The translations under genes were made by a program, and so were the position numbers. A stretch of DNA of 20,189 bases from an uncultured Lachnospiraceae bacterium (GTDB lineage Bacteria > Bacillota > Clostridia > Lachnospirales > Lachnospiraceae): the NCBI GenBank assembly GCA_910578115.1, contig CAJTPO010000065.1, positions 1 to 20,189 on the forward strand, given 5' to 3'. Each line of letters starts with the position of its first letter. Position 1 is the first letter of the stretch. Shown here piece after piece: positions 14,692 to 20,189 of this stretch. Below the pieces are notes generated by a model. That model was not told where the DNA came from. It worked only from the letters and a program-made list of their open reading frames with translations, and searched no databases.

Positions 14692-15618
14692 ATGGCAGAT
14701 GACGGGCGGGCAATGATCATATTGATAACAGGTCTGGTCTGTCTGTTTGGCGGGGCAGTTCTTGTGGCGGTGAATCAATACAGGACCAGACGGAGTATGT
14801 ATCGGGTGAAGCGTATGCTGGAGGCCGCCATGGACGGAACTTTTCAGGAGAGCGTATTTGATGAGTCGTTGTATTCGGCCCTGGAGAGCCAGCTGGCGGC
14901 ATACCTGAGTGCATCGGAGATTTCGGCCAGAAGGACGGCGCAGGAGAAGGAACAGATCAAGACATTGGTTGCGGATATTTCCCACCAGACGAAGACGCCG
15001 TTGGCCAATATCCTGCTCTACACGGAACTTTTGCAGGAACAGCTGCAGTCCGATGAGAACAGAGAAAGCCTAGGGCTTCTGGCAGATCAGGCCCGGAAAT
15101 TAAAGTTTTTGATAGACTCGCTTGTGAAGCTGTCGAGACTGGAGACGGGAGTTCTCGTGCTGCAGCCAAAGAGAGCCGCAGTCTGGCCGCTTCTGGAGGA
15201 GGCGGAGAAACAGTTTGCAGGGCAGGCCAGAGAAAAGGGATTGTATCTGAAGGTTCTGACGGGGGAGGCCCGGGAGGTGACAGCCTGTTTTGATCTGAAA
15301 TGGACACAGGAAGCGCTGTGCAATCTCATAGACAACGCCATCAAATATACGGAACAGGGCGGTGTCACGATCAGAGTGAAACCGTACAAGCTCTTCATCT
15401 GTATCGAGGTGGCGGATACGGGAAAAGGAATATCAGAGGAAGAACAGGCGAAAATATTCGGCCGTTTTTACCGTTCGCCGCAGGCTGCCGATCAGGCCGG
15501 CGTGGGGATAGGGCTTTATCTGGCGCGCGAGATCCTCAAACAGGAATCCGGTTATATCAAGGTCGTATCCGGGGAGGGAAAGGGGGCAGCCTTTTCCATG
15601 TATCTGCCGGTGGACTGA
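14692..15618 (+). CDS. Sensor histidine kinase with minimal sensor region
   Basis: This 308-residue kinase has one clear membrane segment (about 8-29), then a short linker and the dimerisation helix with phospho-acceptor H98 in DISHQTKTPL. The ATPase domain has N-box NLIDNAIKYTEQG, G1 box VADTGKGIS, F box FGRFYRSP and G2 box GVGIGLYLAREIL. There is no extracellular domain and only one obvious membrane helix, fewer than the two of BceS-type intramembrane kinases. Signal input is therefore probably relayed by a partner membrane protein, and the FtsX-like permease encoded downstream is the natural candidate (inference). AGGAG lies six bases before the ATG. It forms an operon with the response regulator. 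Confidence 0.9.
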   Translation: MADDGRAMIILITGLVCLFGGAVLVAVNQYRTRRSMYRVKRMLEAAMDGTFQESVFDESLYSALESQLAAYLSASEISARRTAQEKEQIKTLVADISHQTKTPLANILLYTELLQEQLQSDENRESLGLLADQARKLKFLIDSLVKLSRLETGVLVLQPKRAAVWPLLEEAEKQFAGQAREKGLYLKVLTGEAREVTACFDLKWTQEALCNLIDNAIKYTEQGGVTIRVKPYKLFICIEVADTGKGISEEEQAKIFGRFYRSPQAADQAGVGIGLYLAREILKQESGYIKVVSGEGKGAAFSMYLPVD

Positions 15619-15780
15619 CAGACGAAATCTTTCAAAACTGTCAGAATCTTTTTTGCATTGGAAAGAAAACGGTAAGAATTGTATGCGATAATCTGTATTG
15701 TGAAGCAGAATACTTCACGGTGCAGATTTTTTGATTTCTGCAGGTGATGCGTTAAGAGGTGTTTACAGACTCCCGGAATC

Positions 15781-15827
15781 TCTCCGGTATCTGTTTTGCA
15801 GCAGGGAGATCCGGAGAACCTGTATTT
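15781..15827. promoter_or_regulatory. Long inverted repeat in front of the ABC ATPase gene
   Basis: TCTCCGG-t-ATCT (15781-15792) pairs with AGATCCGGAGA (15817-15827): 11 pairs with one bulged T and a 24-base loop. It ends 23 bases before the ATG at 15851. It could be an operator for the upstream response regulator or an RNA hairpin in the leader; it lacks a good T-run, so an intrinsic terminator is less likely. The rest of the 232-base gap has GTGAAG/CTTCAC (about 15701-15719), with a T6 run about ten bases after it that may end the regulator-kinase transcript. I found no convincing -35/-10 pair. Confidence 0.45.
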
Positions 15828-15850
15828 TATAGTTAGAATGGAGGAGAACG

Positions 15851-16522
15851 ATGACAATACTATCAACTCAAAACGTAAGGAAAATATACGGTACAGGAGA
15901 AAACGAAGTACACGCCCTGGACGGGGTGGATCTTAAGGTGGAAAAGGGAGAGTTTGTGGCCGTCGTGGGGACGTCGGGCAGCGGTAAGAGTACGCTGCTG
16001 CATATGCTGGGCGGGCTGGACCGGCCTACGTCGGGAACGGTCACTGTGGACGGTAAGGATATATTCAGCCTGAAAGACGAGGCGCTTACAATCTTCCGGC
16101 GCCGGAAGATCGGGTTCGTGTTCCAGAACTACAATCTGGTGCCGGTGCTCAATGTATATGAGAATATCGTGCTGCCGGTACAGCTGGACGGCAACGAGCC
16201 GAATAAAAAGTACATTGATTCCATCATCGACATGCTGGGGCTGTCTGCGAAACTGACGAACCTGCCGAACAACCTGTCCGGCGGGCAGCAGCAGAGAGTG
16301 GCCATCGCCCGCGCACTGGCGGCAAAACCGGCGATCATACTGGCCGATGAGCCTACCGGGAATCTGGACTCCCGGACCAGCCAGGATGTGCTTAGTCTGT
16401 TGAAGATCAGCAGCCAGAAACTTGCACAGACCATCGTTATGATCACACATAATGAGGAGATCGCCCAGCTTGCGGACCGCATTATCCGTATTGAGGACGG
16501 CAGGATCGTGGATGGGCGCTGA
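15851..16522 (+). CDS. ABC transporter ATPase, MacB/LolD/BceA type
   Basis: This 223-residue stand-alone ATPase has Walker A G40-T-S-G-S-G-K-S-T48, Q-loop FVFQNYNLVPVL, signature LSGGQQQR (142-149), Walker B ILADEPTG (D166, E167) and a switch His in MITHN. Its family serves FtsX-like permeases in mechanotransmission or extrusion of peptides and lipoproteins. The start has GGAGGAG close upstream. The permease follows after 60 bases, and the two are expected to form one complex at the membrane. Confidence 0.93.
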   Translation: MTILSTQNVRKIYGTGENEVHALDGVDLKVEKGEFVAVVGTSGSGKSTLLHMLGGLDRPTSGTVTVDGKDIFSLKDEALTIFRRRKIGFVFQNYNLVPVLNVYENIVLPVQLDGNEPNKKYIDSIIDMLGLSAKLTNLPNNLSGGQQQRVAIARALAAKPAIILADEPTGNLDSRTSQDVLSLLKISSQKLAQTIVMITHNEEIAQLADRIIRIEDGRIVDGR

Positions 16523-16582
16523 TCTTCGGGCAGTAGAGCAGAACGAAGATCTGCAGGTGGAGAGAAAGGAGCAGATAACAGT

Positions 16583-19246
16583 ATGAGAGTAGCAAACAGG
16601 AAATGTATCCGCAGGCTCAGCATAGCCCATATGAAGTCGGCGAGAAACAGAAATATCATCACAATATTGGCGATCGTGTTGACGACCGTATTATTTACGA
16701 CACTTTTTACCGCGGGAATCTCCTTGAAGGAAGGGTTCGAACAGTCTAACTTCCGGCAGGCAGGAGGGTATAACCATGCGGTGTTTAAGAATATCACTAA
16801 AGAGCAGTTCGACGAGTTGAAGGAAGATCCTTTGATCAAAGAATACGGGGACAGATTATATGTGGGTATGCCATCGGAAGCACCTTTCAACAAGAGCCAT
16901 GTGGAGGTGAATTATTACGATGAAAACTCGGCGAAATGGTCTTTCTGTACGCCGGTTGAGGGACGGCTGCCGGCGGAGGGCACGAACGAGGCGGCCACGG
17001 ACTTAAGAGTGCTCAAGCTGTTAGGCGTGGAGCCGGTGATCGGCAATTCGTTTACGATGTCTTTCGATGTAGACGGCACTGAGACGACGGAGACATTTAC
17101 CTTGTGCGGCTATTGGGAATATGACATGGCGGTGGTGGCAAATAACGTGGTGATTCCCAGAAGCCGGGCGGAAGAGATCTTCAGGAAACTGGGTACAAAG
17201 GGCGAGAACGGACTATGTACCTACCATACGATGAACCTCATGTTCGAGAGTGCATCGGGGATCCAGGATAACCTGCAGGAGATTCTGGAAAGGCACGGAT
17301 ATCAGGATGAGAAACCGGGAGCAGAGGACTATATCGCGACAGGTGTCAACTGGGGCTATGTTTCCGCACAATTAGGTGAAAATATGGATCCGGGCATGGT
17401 TTTGGCTCTTATAGCGGCGCTGCTTCTGATCATGTTTACGGGCTATCTGATCATCAACAATATATTCCGCATCGCGGTCTCCAACGATGTGCGGTTCTAT
17501 GGCCTGCTCAAGACGATCGGCACCACGGGGCGGCAGATCAAGCGGATCATTCTGCTGCAGGCAGTGGTGCTTGCCGCGATCGGTATTCCGGTGGGCGCTG
17601 TGGCCGGGTATCTTCTGGGAATCGTGATCACAAGGGTCACGGCAGTCAATATGGACGGTATCGTTATGGTGAGTTCCATCGATCCCCTGATCTTTGTCGG
17701 GGCCTCCCTTTTTTCCCTGATCACGGTATATTTATCCTGCGGGAAACCGCGCAGGATGGCGGCAAAGATATCACCGATCGAAGCGCTGCGGTATACGGAA
17801 GGTGCCGGGAGCAGGAGAAAGGAAAGAAAGGGGAGAACAGGGGCATCGATCCCGAAGATGGCCTGGACGAATCTGGGCAGGAACAAGAGTAAGACGCTGA
17901 TCAGTGTGCTCTCCATGTCATTGGCCATCGTGGTCCTGGAAATGACTCATGTATTTACGGGTGGATTTGATATGGATAAATATCTGCGTGATGTGGCGCA
18001 GGATTTTCTGCTGGCTGAGGCATCGTACTTTCAGGTATCCCAGAAATGGATGAATAAAGAAGGCGGAAAAGAAGCGGCAGTATCGGAGGAGACGATCGCG
18101 CGCATCGAGCAGCAGCAAGGGGTTACCGGCGGCAGGGCTTACGGTACGGTATCCGATGTGGAGGAGCTGGTCACTGTAAAGAGAGCCAGAGATGCTTACA
18201 GCAGTTGGCGCAAAGGAGGGCTTAGCGGGGAAGAACTTGATTTTATGGTCGATGATATTCTGGAGAATGTGGGGGATCGGCGGGCCATGGAGACACGGCT
18301 GTACGGCATGGAAGATTTCCTTATCGATAAGCTGGAGGTCATAGACGGTGATCTCGGCAAGTTGAAAGAAGGCGGCAATTACGTGGCAGCAGTATATGAC
18401 ACAGATGATTATCACAATCTCTATGAGGACTGGCACTGGGCGAAAGTGGGAGATCAGGTTACGCTGCGGTACGTGGATACGTATGAGTATTATAACCCAC
18501 AGACAGGAGAGGTCTATCCGGAGAATGCGAGTCTGGAGAACCTTTTGTGGGCGCAGCGGGCAAAAGAATATCGGGAGGAGACGTATGAAGTGGTTGCTGC
18601 CGTGCTTGTGCCGAACACACTGACCTACCGGTTTTATGGGGATGACGAATTTGTGATGAATGCGGACACCTTTAAGGAACATACGGGAACGGATGCGGTC
18701 ATGTACTATGCGTTCGACTGCGCGGACGAACAGACCGGGATGATGGAGCAGTATCTGAAAGAATATACGGAAGGAGAAGGATCTTTCTATGATTACGAGA
18801 GCAGGATGACCCGCGCACAGGAATTCTATGAGCTGAAGAATATGTTTCTGTTTGTCGGGACGGCAGTCAGTCTGGTGGTGGGACTGATCGGTGTGTTGAA
18901 CTTCCTCAATGCGATCCTCACCGGCATCCTGACCCGGAGAAAGGAGTTTGCCGTGCTGCAGTCCGTTGGCATGACCGGTAAACAGCTGAATATCATGCTG
19001 ATAACGGAAGGGGTGCTTTTTGCCGGAGGTGCCGTTATGGTCACGCTGGCGACGGTCGTTGTTTTGGGACCGGTGATCGGGCAGGCGCTGGAAGGGATGT
19101 TCTGGTTTTTTACTTATAGGATCAATATCGTGCCGATCCTGGCGGTGGCGCCATTCTTCCTGCTGTTGGGAATGTTAATTCCGCTCATATCCTACTGCTA
19201 TGTGGCTAAACGGTCCGTGGTGGAGCGGCTGAGAGAGGCGGAGTGA
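16583..19246 (+). CDS. FtsX-like ABC permease with two large extracellular domains
   Basis: This 887-residue permease looks like two FtsX/MacB modules in tandem. TM1 (about 23-46) is followed by extracellular domain 1 (about 47-265), then three segments (about 273-300, 323-350, 366-385) ending in the family motif KISPIEALR. A second module starts with a segment at about 440-460, extracellular domain 2 (about 465-750), and three segments (about 753-780, 800-825, 850-872). The second FtsX core shows RRKEFAVLQSVGMTGKQL and the C-terminal VVERLREAE. The domain order differs from classic BceB, which has ten segments and a single large loop. With the ATPase and two-component pair it likely handles or senses an envelope-active peptide. 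Substrate and direction are not visible. An AAAGGAG site lies about 12 bases before the ATG. Confidence 0.9.
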   Translation: MRVANRKCIRRLSIAHMKSARNRNIITILAIVLTTVLFTTLFTAGISLKEGFEQSNFRQAGGYNHAVFKNITKEQFDELKEDPLIKEYGDRLYVGMPSEAPFNKSHVEVNYYDENSAKWSFCTPVEGRLPAEGTNEAATDLRVLKLLGVEPVIGNSFTMSFDVDGTETTETFTLCGYWEYDMAVVANNVVIPRSRAEEIFRKLGTKGENGLCTYHTMNLMFESASGIQDNLQEILERHGYQDEKPGAEDYIATGVNWGYVSAQLGENMDPGMVLALIAALLLIMFTGYLIINNIFRIAVSNDVRFYGLLKTIGTTGRQIKRIILLQAVVLAAIGIPVGAVAGYLLGIVITRVTAVNMDGIVMVSSIDPLIFVGASLFSLITVYLSCGKPRRMAAKISPIEALRYTEGAGSRRKERKGRTGASIPKMAWTNLGRNKSKTLISVLSMSLAIVVLEMTHVFTGGFDMDKYLRDVAQDFLLAEASYFQVSQKWMNKEGGKEAAVSEETIARIEQQQGVTGGRAYGTVSDVEELVTVKRARDAYSSWRKGGLSGEELDFMVDDILENVGDRRAMETRLYGMEDFLIDKLEVIDGDLGKLKEGGNYVAAVYDTDDYHNLYEDWHWAKVGDQVTLRYVDTYEYYNPQTGEVYPENASLENLLWAQRAKEYREETYEVVAAVLVPNTLTYRFYGDDEFVMNADTFKEHTGTDAVMYYAFDCADEQTGMMEQYLKEYTEGEGSFYDYESRMTRAQEFYELKNMFLFVGTAVSLVVGLIGVLNFLNAILTGILTRRKEFAVLQSVGMTGKQLNIMLITEGVLFAGGAVMVTLATVVVLGPVIGQALEGMFWFFTYRINIVPILAVAPFFLLLGMLIPLISYCYVAKRSVVERLREAE

Positions 19247-19448
19247 GCATTGCGTGCGCGGGTATCCCTGATTTGTCCGTCAATTTTCACAAAAAATGGC
19301 CTTATACTTGTCAGAAATATTAATAAACTTTAATGAATTTTCAGAAAATACTTACAAACAGAACAAATTCATGTTACCATAGTATATATTAAGGAAATTA
19401 TCGGCGAAAATGCATGGACAAAAGACTGTTGTCCGACAGCGTTTTTCT
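19247..19448. other. AT-rich intergenic region upstream of the CarD-like gene
   Basis: This stretch, the first part of a 328-base gap, has no gene. It is very AT-rich from about 19290 to 19400 and likely holds the promoter. Candidate -10 boxes are TATACT (about 19303-19308) and TATATT (about 19385-19390), but neither has a good -35. GGACA/TGTCC (19416-19420 with 19430-19434) overlaps CTGT/ACAG (19426-19429 with 19436-19439), which is followed by CG and T5; this may be a weak terminator or attenuator. Confidence 0.4.
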
Positions 19449-19548
19449 TTCACAGGATACGGTGTTGTAATCGACTGAGTATATAGCGAAGGTCGGGTAA
19501 CGGCATGGCATATCCTGTGAAGTGGGCCTGGGGACCTGGACGGTTCCC
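19449..19548 (+). promoter_or_regulatory. Structured leader before the CarD-like gene
   Basis: TTCACAGGATA (19449-19459) is the exact complement of TATCCTGTGAA (19511-19521), an 11-bp stem closing a 51-base domain that contains a CGAC/GTCG pair. A second hairpin GGGGACC/GGTTCCC (19530-19536 with 19542-19548) stands between it and the ribosome binding site GGAGGG. The arrangement looks like a folded 5' leader. It matched no riboswitch consensus I could recall. Pairing is seen; function is inferred. Confidence 0.4.
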
Positions 19549-19574
19549 GGAGTTTACGGAAACATGGAGGGTCT

Positions 19575-20090
19575 ATGTTTGAGAAGGATCAATTGATCAT
19601 GTGCGGCGGGCACGGCGTCTGCCGCGTTGTTAACGTCACGGGGAACCCCTTTGACAAATTCGATAAAGTGCGTAAGTTTTATGTACTGGAACCAGTCTTC
19701 GAGAAGGCGAGTACCGTCTATATGCCGGTGGATAATGAGAAAGTCGTTATGCGCCGGATCATGAATCGGAATGAGGCGGAGGAGCTGATCGACAATATGA
19801 CCGAGATCGAGACTGTACGAATCAAGGAGGAAAAGGGAAGAGAGCAGATGTACAAGGATGCGATCAGCACTTATGATTGCCAAAGCCTGGTACAGATCAT
19901 CAAGACGCTTTATATGCGCAGGCAGAACCGCATCAAGGAGGGGAAGAAGGCGCTCTCCTCTGACGAACAGTATCTGCGCAAGGCGGAGGCGCTGCTATAC
20001 AGCGAGATGTCTGTAGCGCTGGACATCCCCAAGGAAGAAGTGCAGGGTTATATTTCGGATGCGGTCAGGCGCAAGAAGAGCCTGGTGTGA
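19575..20090 (+). CDS. CarD-like transcriptional regulator (CdnL/TRCF RNAP-interacting domain)
   Basis: This 171-residue protein has an N-terminal RNA polymerase-interacting beta domain (about 1-62): MFEKDQLIMCGGHGVCRV, FYVLEPVFEKASTVYMPVDN. The helical C-terminal domain (about 70-165) has TYDCQSLVQIIKTLYMRRQNR, KALSSDEQYLRKAEALLYSEMSVAL and a basic end. CarD/CdnL proteins bind the polymerase beta subunit and steady the open complex at promoters; clostridia often carry several shorter or diverged copies. GGAGGG lies four bases before the ATG. It is transcribed alone, after a structured leader and before a hairpin and the intron end. Confidence 0.88.
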   Translation: MFEKDQLIMCGGHGVCRVVNVTGNPFDKFDKVRKFYVLEPVFEKASTVYMPVDNEKVVMRRIMNRNEAEELIDNMTEIETVRIKEEKGREQMYKDAISTYDCQSLVQIIKTLYMRRQNRIKEGKKALSSDEQYLRKAEALLYSEMSVALDIPKEEVQGYISDAVRRKKSLV

Positions 20091-20102
20091 TATGGGCATG
20101 AT

Positions 20103-20130
20103 GAAAGCCAGACGGTATGGTCTGGCTTTC
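20103..20130 (+). terminator. Hairpin terminator after the CarD-like gene
   Basis: A perfect 11-bp stem GAAAGCCAGAC/GTCTGGCTTTC (20103-20113 with 20120-20130) with a six-base loop, 12 bases after the stop. Its natural T-tract appears to be interrupted: only TTTC precedes ACTATAT and the intron start. It also fits as the stem-loop target of the adjacent group IIC intron. Confidence 0.75.
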
Positions 20131-20137
20131 ACTATAT

Positions 20138-20189
20138 GTGTGCCCGGTGGGCACACGTTCTAACGGGTGAAAGTCCCCAATCTGCCCGG
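20138..20189 (+). mobile_element. Group IIC intron, 5' end (cut by window end)
   Basis: The sequence from 20138 begins GTGTGCCCGG, matching the GUGYG start of group II introns. It continues with a GGGCACAC pairing arm and GGGTGAAAGTCCC, closely resembling the 5' end of the class IIC intron of Oceanobacillus iheyensis as I remember it (GUGUGCCCGG, then GGGUGAGAGUCCC). Position also supports class C: these introns insert just after intrinsic-terminator hairpins, and this one begins seven bases after the hairpin at 20103-20130. Only 52 bases are in the window; the rest of domain I, any reverse transcriptase ORF and the 3' end lie beyond it. Confidence 0.8.

Overview
The window looks like chromosomal DNA of an anaerobic Firmicute, most likely a member of the Lachnospiraceae (Clostridia). 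Support comes from strong AGGAGG-type ribosome binding sites, mid-range GC, AT-rich intergenic promoters with TATAAT-like boxes, and the gene families present: an Rpn/PD-(D/E)XK nuclease with a GTG start, a BlaI/M56 pair, a CarD-like regulator and a degenerate EAL-HDOD protein. No species can be named from this sequence alone. Except for one gene on the minus strand (7128-8087), all genes lie on the plus strand.

Layout. 1-1958: a repeat copy, an ABC-2 type permease and a PPP-like metallophosphoesterase with an altered GNHE motif. 1959-4069: an AT-rich gap with a good promoter, a putative RNA leader that can fold in two mutually exclusive ways around the ribosome binding site, an Rpn-family nuclease, and a cytoplasmic SGNH hydrolase. 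4125-7006: a promoter embedded in a perfect 27-bp inverted repeat, then a BlaI-type repressor translationally coupled to an M56 (BlaR1/MecR1-like) membrane protease whose C-terminus is a LytM/M23 domain instead of a beta-lactam sensor. 7007-8087: a convergent terminator and a D-2-hydroxyacid dehydrogenase. 8366-9586: an EAL-HDOD protein whose EAL glutamate is replaced. 9723-11043: a promoter with an overlapping dyad, and a short-type adenosylhomocysteinase. 11191-11904: a protein made largely of 21-bp (7-residue) coiled-coil repeats. 12047-13819: a multidrug-type ABC half-transporter. 13874-19246: a repeat element, a response regulator and minimal sensor kinase, then an ABC ATPase and a large two-module FtsX-like permease; these four genes form one likely peptide-sensing or peptide-export module. 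19247-20189: an AT-rich gap, a structured leader, a CarD-like regulator with its terminator, and immediately after it the 5' end of a group IIC intron cut by the window edge.

How the parts work together. Two gene sets look like cell-envelope stress sensing. In BlaI-M56-M23, cleavage of the repressor by the membrane protease would release the dyad operator. In RR-HK-ABC-FtsX, the kinase has almost no extracellular sensor, so the permease could provide sensing, as in Bce-type modules. The most notable items are the candidate translational RNA switch before the nuclease gene, the M56-M23 fusion with its operator/terminator dyad, the heptad-repeat protein, a dispersed repeat that supplies the ribosome binding site to two different genes, and the terminator-adjacent group IIC intron.
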